A stretch of 5,904 nt of DNA from DATKKX01 sp035542775. GTDB lineage: Bacteria; Planctomycetota; Phycisphaerae; UBA1845; UTPLA1. Shown here in pieces: positions 1 through 5,904 of this stretch. The first letter of the stretch is position 1. Every line of letters begins with the position of its first letter. The translations under genes and the position numbers were made by a program. The notes beneath the pieces were generated by a model, which saw nothing but the letters and a program-made list of their open reading frames with translations, was not told the DNA's origin and did no database searches. The stretch covers positions 1-5,904 of the forward strand of contig DATKKX010000091.1 of NCBI GenBank assembly GCA_035542775.1. Reading direction: 5' to 3'.

Positions 1-1
1 C

Positions 2-1453
2 GAGGTTAGGGCCGCTATCGCCGGCAATCAGATCGGTCGGGCACAGGGCATCGCCGCGCAGCGGGCCGTCGCGGCGTTGAGCGATCTGGCTGTTGCCCAG
101 CTGGCGGCCGGCAGGCTGGAAGATGCGATCACGCAAATGGAGCAGGTTCTGCGCTTTCAGCCCGCGAGTCAGCACGCGTTCCACAACTTCGCGGCGATCC
201 TGCTGGCCCACGGCCTGCTGCGCGGAACGGCCCTGGAAAATCTGCAAAATCACCTGGCGCGGTGCTGGAACAGCCAGAGGTGGGCGCGGGACTATCAGAA
301 CGTGCTGTGTGCGCCGCGGTTCCTGAACCTGGAATTCGTCAGCGGCAAGTGCAACCTCAGGTGCCGGATGTGCGTCGGCGGGCATGGAAAATCGGCGCCT
401 GGCCAACTTGAGTACATGTCGTGTGAGGAATTCGACAGAATGTTGGCCGCCGTGCCGACTGTGTCCGGCCTGACGCTCAGCTCAGGTGACAGCGAGCCTC
501 TGTTGCACCCGCAGTTCGAGCAGATCATAGAAGTGGCCGAGCGGCACCACGTTTTTCTGAATGTCTACACAAATGGGCACCCGCTCAACGCGCGGAAGGC
601 GCGGAAGATCGTCCAGTCGGGCGTCGTCAGCATGGTGAACTTCTCGCTCGACGCGGCGACGCCCGAGACGTACCGCCGGATCCGCGGTGAAGATTTCAAC
701 CGCGTGATTCAGAAGATCGAGATGCTTTGCTCCATGATAAAGGAGGCTGGGGCCGAACAGCCGCTGGTGTCGTTCTCGTTTGTGGCGATGGCCGACAACA
801 TTGCGGAGCTGCCGGCTTTTGTCGGCCTGGCCCATCGCCTCGGCGCAGGGCGCGTATACGTCGAGCAATTGATCGGCTGGAACGAGGCCGACAGTGTCAA
901 CCGGCCCGCAACAGACCATCCGCAGTGTTCCGAGTTGGTGCGCGAGGCGACCGAATGTGCGGCACAGCTCGGTGTTCGGCTGGAATTGCCAGGACGACTG
1001 CGCGTCGGGCGGGAGCCGGAGACGGCCTCCCCTGCGCCGACATCAGCGGCGTTGGAATCCGCTGCGCGGTCCACCCGGCTGATGCATCACTGCGGATGGC
1101 TGAACGGCGTGTGGGTCCAACGGGACGGGCGGTTCGATCCGTGCTGCCTCATTCATGGCGTCGCCGACCTGGGTAACGTGAAGGACGGGCCGATTCTCAA
1201 GAACCGCAAGTACGCGGGGGTAAAGGGGCTGTTGCTGGACGGTAGCGTTTTTGCTGAGTGCGCGGACCAGCGGGCCTGCCAATTCGTTCAACAGCAGAAG
1301 GCTGCCGGTATTCCGCTGCGGGTAATTCCCAAGGAGCAGCTGGACGGCCTTGGCTGCCGGACGCATGAGCGGACGCCGCCGGGCGCGGCATCACAAGCGG
1401 ACGAGGCTGCGGAGGTGCTGCTGGCCGTTGCCGAAGGCGTCGCACGCGAATAG
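2..1453 (+). CDS. TPR-radical SAM/SPASM domain protein (5' end outside window)
   Basis: The frame is open to the left edge, so the first visible codon is internal and the TTG at 77 is probably not the start. The first ~70 visible residues look like TPR helices: a repeat of the form SDLAVAQLAAGRLEDAI ending in LRFQP, then a second degenerate repeat. A radical SAM core follows. The CxxxCxxC 4Fe-4S motif is CNLRCRMC, with Cys codons at 350, 362 and 371. Further core features are a GDSEPLLHP stretch where this family usually has a GxGEPLLHP-like motif, and SLDAATPETYRRIRG. The C-terminal third has the SPASM pattern: Cys at 1091, a DGRFDPCC pair, LGNV, and two more Cys near FAECADQRAC, which would bind auxiliary Fe-S. 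Family knowledge: such enzymes cleave S-adenosylmethionine to start radical chemistry on peptides or small molecules. The substrate is unknown; TPRs suggest a protein partner. It converges on the deacetylase gene 72 bases away. Confidence 0.9.
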   Translation, partial: EVRAAIAGNQIGRAQGIAAQRAVAALSDLAVAQLAAGRLEDAITQMEQVLRFQPASQHAFHNFAAILLAHGLLRGTALENLQNHLARCWNSQRWARDYQNVLCAPRFLNLEFVSGKCNLRCRMCVGGHGKSAPGQLEYMSCEEFDRMLAAVPTVSGLTLSSGDSEPLLHPQFEQIIEVAERHHVFLNVYTNGHPLNARKARKIVQSGVVSMVNFSLDAATPETYRRIRGEDFNRVIQKIEMLCSMIKEAGAEQPLVSFSFVAMADNIAELPAFVGLAHRLGAGRVYVEQLIGWNEADSVNRPATDHPQCSELVREATECAAQLGVRLELPGRLRVGREPETASPAPTSAALESAARSTRLMHHCGWLNGVWVQRDGRFDPCCLIHGVADLGNVKDGPILKNRKYAGVKGLLLDGSVFAECADQRACQFVQQQKAAGIPLRVIPKEQLDGLGCRTHERTPPGAASQADEAAEVLLAVAEGVARE

Positions 1454-1478
1454 GAAGGACACGCCGGGCGCGGTGGTG

Positions 1479-1500
1479 AATGCCGGGCCCCGGGGGCATT
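1479..1500. terminator. Weak hairpin between convergent genes
   Basis: AATGCC (1479-1484) pairs with GGCATT (1495-1500) around a 10-base G/C loop. It lies 25 bases after the radical SAM stop and 25 bases after the deacetylase stop, where a shared terminator would be expected. On the + strand it is followed by a pyrimidine-rich TCCTCTAT rather than a clean T run; on the - strand there is no T run. The stem is only 6 bp, so this is a tentative call. Confidence 0.3.
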
Positions 1501-1525
1501 TCCTCTATCAGGTCGAAGAGCGGTT

Positions 1526-2491
1526 CTACGCGATCCGCGTCCAGTCGGATAGGTCCGCATCGCTGCGGAACGGCAAGTCGTTGGTATCGAGGCGGGCGAG
1601 CTCCAACGGTATCGAGAGGGTATCGTTCACCGCGACGCGGGTGGTAAGCCCCAGCTTGCAACCCTTTGCGGACAACAGTTTGAGAGTGGTCGCGTCGTAG
1701 CTGCCGTAGGGATAGCACATGGTCCAATCCGCCGGCGCATGGCCGTACACCTTGGCCAGGAAAGAGAGCGTCCGACGGATCTCCTCGGCCTGCTCCTCTC
1801 GCGGGAGGTGTTCGAGCCATCGATGCGTCCAACCGTGTCCGCCGATCTCCATCCCCTCCGCGACCATCTGTCGCAGTTGGGCCACGTCCAGGTACAGCTC
1901 GTCGGCGAAGCTCCGTTCGTCCCATGATACGTTGGCGGCGAATAGCGCGGCGATGATCTCGGTGCGTACGTGTTCCGGCAGCCCGTGTTGCAGCAGACGC
2001 TTAAGGAAAACGACTTCCGGCGGGTCGAAACGGCTCTGGCCGGAGTATTTCGAGCGCAGCGTTTGCTCGTCGGGGATCTCCCAGTCGGATCGGTACGCCG
2101 CCAGCAATCGGAAGGCGTCGGCAATCAGGCGATTTATGTCGTCAGCGCAGGCCAGGATGAACTGCAACTTGTGGACATCGAGGAGCCGTCGCTCCTCGAC
2201 GACCTGGGCAGGCGGGTAGAAGCTGCCGGTGATCCCGCGCTGCAGCAGACGCGGCAAGACGGTCTGATAGTGGTCGGTGAAGCCGTCGTCGAAGGTGAGG
2301 AGGCAAGCGCGGGCCGGTAATTGCCCCTCCCCACGTACCGCGGCCACTACTTGTCGCAGGGTGCATGTGATGTAGTGCTTCTGGACGTAATCGAGCTGTC
2401 CGTCGAACTTCTCGGTGGTCAGGCCCTTGATGCGCGGGTAGGGCGTCCGCGGCAGGTCGCGCACGTAGTGATACATGATGATGGTGAGCAC
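1526..2491 (-). CDS. Polysaccharide deacetylase (NodB/CE4 family), cytoplasmic type
   Basis: This is a 321-residue protein that hydrolyses N- or O-acetyl groups on a sugar polymer or precursor. Numbering is from the GTG at 2491, chosen because a GGAGG lies 8 bases upstream and homology-like sequence (LTIIMYHYV) begins there. A longer frame to 2728 would overlap the GNAT gene and encodes sequence with no family character. CE4 motif 1 is TFDDGF (66-71; D68 the expected base, D69 a metal ligand). Motif 2 is HGWTH (219-223), supplying the two metal-binding His. Motif 3 is YPYGSYD (260-266), where the usual Arg is absent. The end has LARLDTNDLP (298-307). About 147 residues separate motifs 1 and 2, far more than in classic NodB; the extra part looks helical. 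There is no signal peptide or membrane segment, so a cytoplasmic precursor is the likely substrate. It starts 31 bases after the GNAT stop, probably co-transcribed. The exact substrate is unknown. Confidence 0.9.
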   Translation of the reverse strand: MLTIIMYHYVRDLPRTPYPRIKGLTTEKFDGQLDYVQKHYITCTLRQVVAAVRGEGQLPARACLLTFDDGFTDHYQTVLPRLLQRGITGSFYPPAQVVEERRLLDVHKLQFILACADDINRLIADAFRLLAAYRSDWEIPDEQTLRSKYSGQSRFDPPEVVFLKRLLQHGLPEHVRTEIIAALFAANVSWDERSFADELYLDVAQLRQMVAEGMEIGGHGWTHRWLEHLPREEQAEEIRRTLSFLAKVYGHAPADWTMCYPYGSYDATTLKLLSAKGCKLGLTTRVAVNDTLSIPLELARLDTNDLPFRSDADLSDWTRIA

Positions 2492-2499
2492 TGCCTTAT

Positions 2500-2504
2500 C
2501 CTCC
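2500..2504 (-). promoter_or_regulatory. Shine-Dalgarno site of the deacetylase
   Basis: Read on the - strand this is GGAGG, 8 bases before the GTG at 2491 and 23 bases before the in-frame ATG at 2476. The spacing favours GTG, five codons upstream of the ATG. It is the only strong ribosome binding site seen at any start in the window, and it lies in the 31-base gap after the GNAT stop codon. Confidence 0.75.
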
Positions 2505-2522
2505 GGCGTGAAGCAGCCGGGC

Positions 2523-3677
2523 TCAGTTGGGGCGGTCCATGTCTCCGTCCGACTTGGTGATGTAGAAATCGCCGCTTGCGAGCAGGGGACCGACTTTGGC
2601 CCGCAGTCTTTCGCCGAGCAGAAAGGCTCCCTGCATCCGGAACGTGCCGCCCTCCAACGGCTGCAAGCGGGATGGCAATAGAGGTACATCGGTGTTTCCG
2701 GCAGAGCACCGAAAGCCGTTTGCCTCAAGCGGCTGGGCGGCGCGGGGCAGAGTGCAATAGAAATCGGCGAACGTCACGCCGTGCAGCCTTCCAACCGAGG
2801 CCAAAGACTCGGCGAGCGGGCCAGCAGCGTCGGGCGAGGCGAGGAATTCGACTATTCGCAGGACTTTTTCGTCGCGGTCCTTGACCTGCTCAAGGCGGGC
2901 GACGGCGAAGCCCTCGATCCCGTTGGCCTTCGCGTCACGGGCCACGCGGAACAGGTACTGAAACCGGGGATGATTCACATACCGCCAGTTCAAGTACGCA
3001 GCGTTCCGGTTAGTGCCGATCAAATGCGGCGCGAACAGGCTGGTCCAGGCTACGTCCCAGGCTCTGTCGAAGCGAGTGGTCCAATCGACCACCTCTATTG
3101 GAGAGTTCCGGGCTGCTTGTTCGGGAGCCCGGACAAGGCAGTGCTCGCATTGAGCTCGGATGACGTTTTCATCCGAAAACGCGCCGGTTGCCGCGATCAG
3201 GCGGGCGGCGCGGTCGACGTCGAAGACGCCCAGCCAGCGCGGCATGTCTTCCAGAATCTCATATCGCAGCCGGCGGTAGATCTGCTTGACCTGATCGTTG
3301 ATCCCAAGGACAAAGATGGACTCGAAGCCGAAGCCGGGCAGAGCATCCAACAACTTCAGGCCTACCCCTAGAGTGCGGACCTCGGGAATACTGAGCAGGA
3401 TGGCCATCCATGCTGCGGGAATGACTTCGCCGCGAATGCAGCACTCGCCGCAGATCAGGCCCAGCATGCCGACGATTCGGTCGTCGTCTTTCGCCAGCAG
3501 GACGGTTGGTCCTTCAAAGGTGCCCGAACGACACCGGCGGGGATCATGCTGCCAGCGAAGCAGCGGCTCGTCGCGTGCGAGGATGTGCCCGCGTCGCCAG
3601 TATTCATCGATGAAGTGCCGCAACTGACCGACTTCGTCGTTGCGACAGGGGACGACGCGGATGTCGTGATGGGCCAT
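2523..3677 (-). CDS. GNAT-like N-acyltransferase of the exopolysaccharide-locus type
   Basis: This is a 384-residue protein without signal peptide or membrane segments. The N-terminal half has a GNAT fold pattern: DDRIVGMLGLICG (65-77) as beta strands 2-3, then the acyl-CoA pyrophosphate loop RTLGVG (101-106, RxxGxG), then a LGINDQVKQIYRRLRYE stretch like the usual end of the domain (Asn, Tyr, GF-type strand). After a linker, YLNWRYVNHP (228-237) opens a second half that again reads like a GNAT core (VLRIVEFLA at 272-280, ending EANGFR at 318-323). The tail is DGDMDRPN. This arrangement is, from memory, typical of GNAT proteins in capsule and exopolysaccharide clusters. The likely role is transfer of an acyl group to an amino sugar or lipid-linked glycan precursor; substrate and donor are unknown. 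The start is the ATG at 3677, 44 bases after the permease stop, without a visible Shine-Dalgarno; the open frame upstream to 3953 overlaps the permease and is not protein-like. Confidence 0.8.
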   Translation of the reverse strand: MAHHDIRVVPCRNDEVGQLRHFIDEYWRRGHILARDEPLLRWQHDPRRCRSGTFEGPTVLLAKDDDRIVGMLGLICGECCIRGEVIPAAWMAILLSIPEVRTLGVGLKLLDALPGFGFESIFVLGINDQVKQIYRRLRYEILEDMPRWLGVFDVDRAARLIAATGAFSDENVIRAQCEHCLVRAPEQAARNSPIEVVDWTTRFDRAWDVAWTSLFAPHLIGTNRNAAYLNWRYVNHPRFQYLFRVARDAKANGIEGFAVARLEQVKDRDEKVLRIVEFLASPDAAGPLAESLASVGRLHGVTFADFYCTLPRAAQPLEANGFRCSAGNTDVPLLPSRLQPLEGGTFRMQGAFLLGERLRAKVGPLLASGDFYITKSDGDMDRPN

Positions 3678-3721
3678 CGTTAGCAGCGATGCCGTGGTGA
3701 TCGGAACATTCTGCGGCCGGG

Positions 3722-5311
3722 CTATCGACCGGGCGCGGCCGGAGCCTCTTCCTCCTGGGGATCCGGCGGGTCTGCTTCGAGGGCTAACGCCCCAACCGGC
3801 AACGGGGCCGGGCGACTCTCCGGCTTGGCGACATAATGACGCATGCTGCTGTGGTATCGGCCGTAGCCGAAATAGACGACCATGCCGATGGCCAGCCAGA
3901 CGCCGAGACGCAACCAGTTCTGCCAGGGCAGCGAGAACATCAGCAGCACGCACAACAGGATGCCCATGATGGGCACGAACGGGACCAGCGGAGCGCGGAA
4001 CGGCCGCTCGGCGTCAGGGTGCGTCTTGCGCATGATCAGCACGGCGGCGCATACGATCGTGAAGGCCAGCAGCGTGCCGATGTTGACCAGCTCGGCCAGG
4101 ACGCGGAGCGGCAACAGAGCCGCCATCATGGCCACGAAACAGCCGGTGAGCATGGTTGATTTCCAGGGGGTGCGGAAGCGGGGGTGGATGTCGCCGAAGA
4201 AGCTGGGGGGCAGGAGCTTGTCCCGGGCCATGGCCAGCAGGACGCGGGGCTGGCTGAGCATCAGCACCAGAAGCACTGATGTGATGCCGGTGATAGCGCC
4301 GACGGCGATGATGCCCTGGGCCCATTTCAGTCCGACCTGCTCGAATGCCTTAGCGACCGGGGCGTCGATGTCGAGCTGGTTGTACTTGACCATGCCGGTG
4401 AGGACCGCCGCGACGGCGCCGTACAAGACCGTGCAGATCAGGAGCGAGGCGATAATGCCGATCGGTACGTCACGGCGGGGGTTGCGGGCTTCCTCCGCGT
4501 GCGTGGAGACCGAGTCGAAGCCGATGTAGGCGAAGAAGATCACCGCCGCACCGGCCATCATGCCGAGCGGCTCACCGCCGGCGCCCTTCATTCCCATTAT
4601 GGTCTTCCCGAAGAAGCTCATGCCGGTGTAGCCGTAGGGGGCGAACGGCTTCCAGTTCTCGGGGTTGATGTAGAACGAGCCGACGACGATGACGAATATG
4701 ACGATGATGACCTTGGTGATGACCATTGCCGCGTTGAAGGTGGCGCTTTCGCGGATGCCCTTCACCAGGATGGCGGTGATGACGCCGGCGATGAGGATAG
4801 CCACCAGATCACAGATCTTGCCGGTGCCGACGAGCGCCCCGCTGACAGGGTCGAAGTCAAAGGGGGCGTTTCGCAAGGCGTCGGGCAAGCCGACGTGCCA
4901 GATACTGAGCAGATTCTGGAAATACTGCGACCACCCGTGGGCGACGGTGGCCGACGCGACGCCGTATTCGAGGACGAGGTCCCAGCCGATGATCCAGGCA
5001 AACAACTCGCCGAGGGTCGCGTAGGCGTAAGTGTAGGCCGAGCCTGCCACCGGGATCAGCGAGGCAAACTCCGCATAGCACAGGGCCGCGAAGATGCAGG
5101 CCAGTCCTGAGAGGGCGAAGGACAGGATCAGCGCCGGGCCCGATTTGTCATGGGCGGCGGCACCGGTCAGCACGAAGATGCCCGTGCCGATGATGCAGCC
5201 GACGCCCAGGCTGGTCAGCTGGACGGGCCCGAGGATCCTTCGCAGGCGGTTTTCGCCGTGCAGTTCTTCCAGAAGTACGTGCAACGGTTTCTTAGCGAAG
5301 AGTTGACTCAT
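3722..5311 (-). CDS. APC-superfamily amino acid permease (cationic amino acid transporter-like)
   Basis: This is a 529-residue inner-membrane protein with about 12 hydrophobic segments (roughly 29-50, 60-82, 100-125, 167-185, 197-215, 251-270, 284-306, 332-352, 384-402, 406-427, 446-462, 468-485). Signature parts are GVGCIIGTGIF (36-46) in TM1, the substrate-binding unwound helix of LeuT-fold APC carriers; CYAEFASLIPVAGSAYTYAY (78-97); and GFDSVSTHAEEARNPRRDVP (264-283) after TM6. These match bacterial members of the cationic amino acid transporter (CAT) group, such as the YfnA/YhdG type, which take up amino acids by proton symport or exchange. Specificity cannot be read from sequence. The N-terminus (FAKKPLHVLLEEL) is typical for this group. 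The cytoplasmic tail, about residues 490-529, is longer than usual and is rich in Pro and Glu. The ATG at 5311 has no Shine-Dalgarno but sits just below a strong promoter. It is first in a possible three-gene unit and a paralogue of the divergent gene at 5545. Confidence 0.93.
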   Translation of the reverse strand: MSQLFAKKPLHVLLEELHGENRLRRILGPVQLTSLGVGCIIGTGIFVLTGAAAHDKSGPALILSFALSGLACIFAALCYAEFASLIPVAGSAYTYAYATLGELFAWIIGWDLVLEYGVASATVAHGWSQYFQNLLSIWHVGLPDALRNAPFDFDPVSGALVGTGKICDLVAILIAGVITAILVKGIRESATFNAAMVITKVIIVIFVIVVGSFYINPENWKPFAPYGYTGMSFFGKTIMGMKGAGGEPLGMMAGAAVIFFAYIGFDSVSTHAEEARNPRRDVPIGIIASLLICTVLYGAVAAVLTGMVKYNQLDIDAPVAKAFEQVGLKWAQGIIAVGAITGITSVLLVLMLSQPRVLLAMARDKLLPPSFFGDIHPRFRTPWKSTMLTGCFVAMMAALLPLRVLAELVNIGTLLAFTIVCAAVLIMRKTHPDAERPFRAPLVPFVPIMGILLCVLLMFSLPWQNWLRLGVWLAIGMVVYFGYGRYHSSMRHYVAKPESRPAPLPVGALALEADPPDPQEEEAPAAPGR

Positions 5312-5318
5312 AGCGCCG

Positions 5319-5347
5319 ATTATGGGCTTTCAAGACAGCAAAGGCAA
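5319..5347 (-). promoter_or_regulatory. Sigma-70-like promoter of the permease, predicted leaderless
   Basis: On the - strand there is TTGCCT (5347-5342, 4 of 6 matches to TTGACA), an exact 17-base spacer, then CATAAT (5324-5319, 5 of 6 to TATAAT). Seven bases separate the -10 from the ATG at 5311, so transcription would begin at or next to the start codon. That fits the absence of a Shine-Dalgarno sequence. It may drive the permease and the two genes after it. No transcript data are available. Confidence 0.55.
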
Positions 5348-5512
5348 GTGAAACGGCCGGCTCGCCGCGGGTGATCGAAGGGCGGTGAGGTGGGCGTTTC
5401 GGGAATGCGACGCCGGGAGGGTTTTGCCTCTTCCGTCCGGGCGGTCGAACAGGCACAATGGCGGCCCGTTCGTCGGGCGGACCCGGTGGTCGCGGGCGCC
5501 CGGCGCGACGGT

Positions 5513-5540
5513 GTCCGGTGGACAACCTGTCCGAGTGGAC
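5513..5540. repeat. Alternating GTCC/GGAC inverted repeats before the second permease
   Basis: Four alternating half-sites read GTCC (5513), GGAC (5520), GTCC (5529) and GGAC (5537), giving two direct copies of GTCC-N3/4-GGAC; the central part GGACAACCTGTCC is itself an inverted repeat. The block ends 4 bases before the ATG at 5545. It could be an operator or an mRNA hairpin over the ribosome binding region. The GC-rich background makes chance plausible. Confidence 0.25.
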
Positions 5541-5544
5541 CTTC

Positions 5545-5904
5545 ATGCTTCGAGGCATCTTTCGGACCAAGAATCTGGATGAAATCCTGGCTGCGGCGGA
5601 GGCACCGCAACACGCCCTGCGCCGGTCGCTCGGCCCGCTGCATGTGACGCTGCTGGGCATCGGGGCAATCATCGGTGCGGGCATTTTTGCCACGATCGGC
5701 ACAGCAGCGGCGGGCGACGGGGTCCGGCCGGGGGCGGGACCATCGCTGATGCTGTCGTTCGTCATCACGGCGGTGGTTTGTGCCTTTACCGCCCTGTGCT
5801 ATGCCGAGTTCGCTTCCATGGTGCCGATTTCCGGCTCGGCGTACACCTACTCGTACGCCACGCTGGGGGAGTTGGTGGCCTGGATCATCGGGTGGGACCT
5901 CATT
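5545..5904 (+). CDS. APC-superfamily amino acid permease, 5' part (3' end outside window)
   Basis: The first 120 codons are visible and open to the right edge. The start MLRGIFRTKNLDEILAAAE resembles the basic, amphipathic N-terminus of bacterial cationic amino acid transporter-like carriers. TM1 contains GIGAIIGAGIF (codons about 5656-5688), TM2 leads into CYAEFASMVPISGSAYTYSY, and the third segment starts AWIIGWDL. By hand alignment about 58 of 95 positions match the opposite-strand permease, so the two are paralogues. Relative to that one it carries a short insertion rich in Gly (GDGVRPGAG) in the loop after TM1. The ATG at 5545 is chosen because the family-like sequence starts there, with a poor GAGTGG 6 bases upstream; an in-frame GTG at 5518 is possible but would add residues with no family character. 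It is transcribed away from the first permease across a 233-base gap. Substrate is unknown. Confidence 0.9.
   Translation, partial: MLRGIFRTKNLDEILAAAEAPQHALRRSLGPLHVTLLGIGAIIGAGIFATIGTAAAGDGVRPGAGPSLMLSFVITAVVCAFTALCYAEFASMVPISGSAYTYSYATLGELVAWIIGWDLI

Noticed and set aside
1197..1925. Long - strand frame spanning the radical SAM 3' end and the deacetylase 3' end
   Set aside because: It runs across two well-supported genes in a different frame and is Arg/Pro/Gly-rich, as expected for an out-of-frame reading of GC-rich DNA.
2492..2728. N-terminal extension of the deacetylase frame upstream to an ATG at 2728
   Set aside because: It overlaps about 200 bases of the GNAT gene, encodes Cys/Ser/Arg-rich sequence without family character, and ignores the strong GGAGG before the GTG at 2491.
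3660..3700. Near-repeat GATGTCGTGATG and GATGCCGTGGTG around the GNAT start
   Set aside because: One copy is inside coding sequence, the copies are short and imperfect, and there is no symmetry or third copy to suggest a site.
3678..3953. N-terminal extension of the GNAT frame into the permease gene
   Set aside because: The extra 92 residues are Arg/Gly/Pro-rich and lie antiphase over the permease 3' end; GNAT-like sequence starts at the ATG at 3677.
4499..5110. Antisense open frame encoding a very Asp-rich protein
   Set aside because: The Asp runs are the complement of Ile/Val codons in permease transmembrane segments; it is a shadow of the real gene.
5431..5459. Possible + strand promoter TTCCGT-N17-CACAAT for the second permease
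   Set aside because: The spacer is right, but the -35 matches only about 2 of 6 and the -10 only 4 of 6; not distinguishable from chance.

Overview
The window is GC-rich bacterial DNA, densely coded, with no RNA gene, CRISPR array or mobile element that I can recognise. The organism is not identifiable with certainty. Genes that mostly lack clear Shine-Dalgarno sequences, a TPR-radical SAM/SPASM fusion, and cytoplasmic-type polysaccharide deacetylase and GNAT genes of the kind seen in exopolysaccharide loci would fit Planctomycetota or a similar free-living, polysaccharide-rich bacterium. This is inference only.

Layout: (1) From the left edge to 1453 on the + strand lies the 3' part of a TPR + radical SAM + SPASM protein whose start is outside the window. 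(2) A 72-base convergent gap (1454-1525) holds a weak hairpin. (3) Three genes on the - strand follow one another with small gaps in the transcription order permease (5311->3722), two-domain GNAT-like acyltransferase (3677->2523) and polysaccharide deacetylase (2491->1526). The gaps are 44 and 31 bases, so they could form one transcript. (4) A 233-base divergent intergenic region (5312-5544) carries a good sigma-70-like promoter for the permease, placed so close to the ATG that the mRNA would be leaderless. It also has a cluster of GTCC/GGAC inverted repeats in front of the opposite gene. (5) From 5545 to the right edge on the + strand is the 5' part of a second permease, clearly paralogous to the first.

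How the genes may work together: the deacetylase and the GNAT-like protein both lack signal peptides and are adjacent. They could replace or remove acyl groups on a cytoplasmic glycan precursor, and the facing radical SAM/SPASM protein may belong to the same surface-polysaccharide neighbourhood. The two APC permeases look like a divergently transcribed duplicate pair for amino-acid uptake, with no obvious link to glycan chemistry. The deacetylase start is moved about 79 codons inward from the longest open frame to a GTG with a strong ribosome binding site. I see no clearly new biological system. The best leads are the predicted leaderless promoter, the GNAT/deacetylase pair behind a permease, and the divergent permease duplicates.
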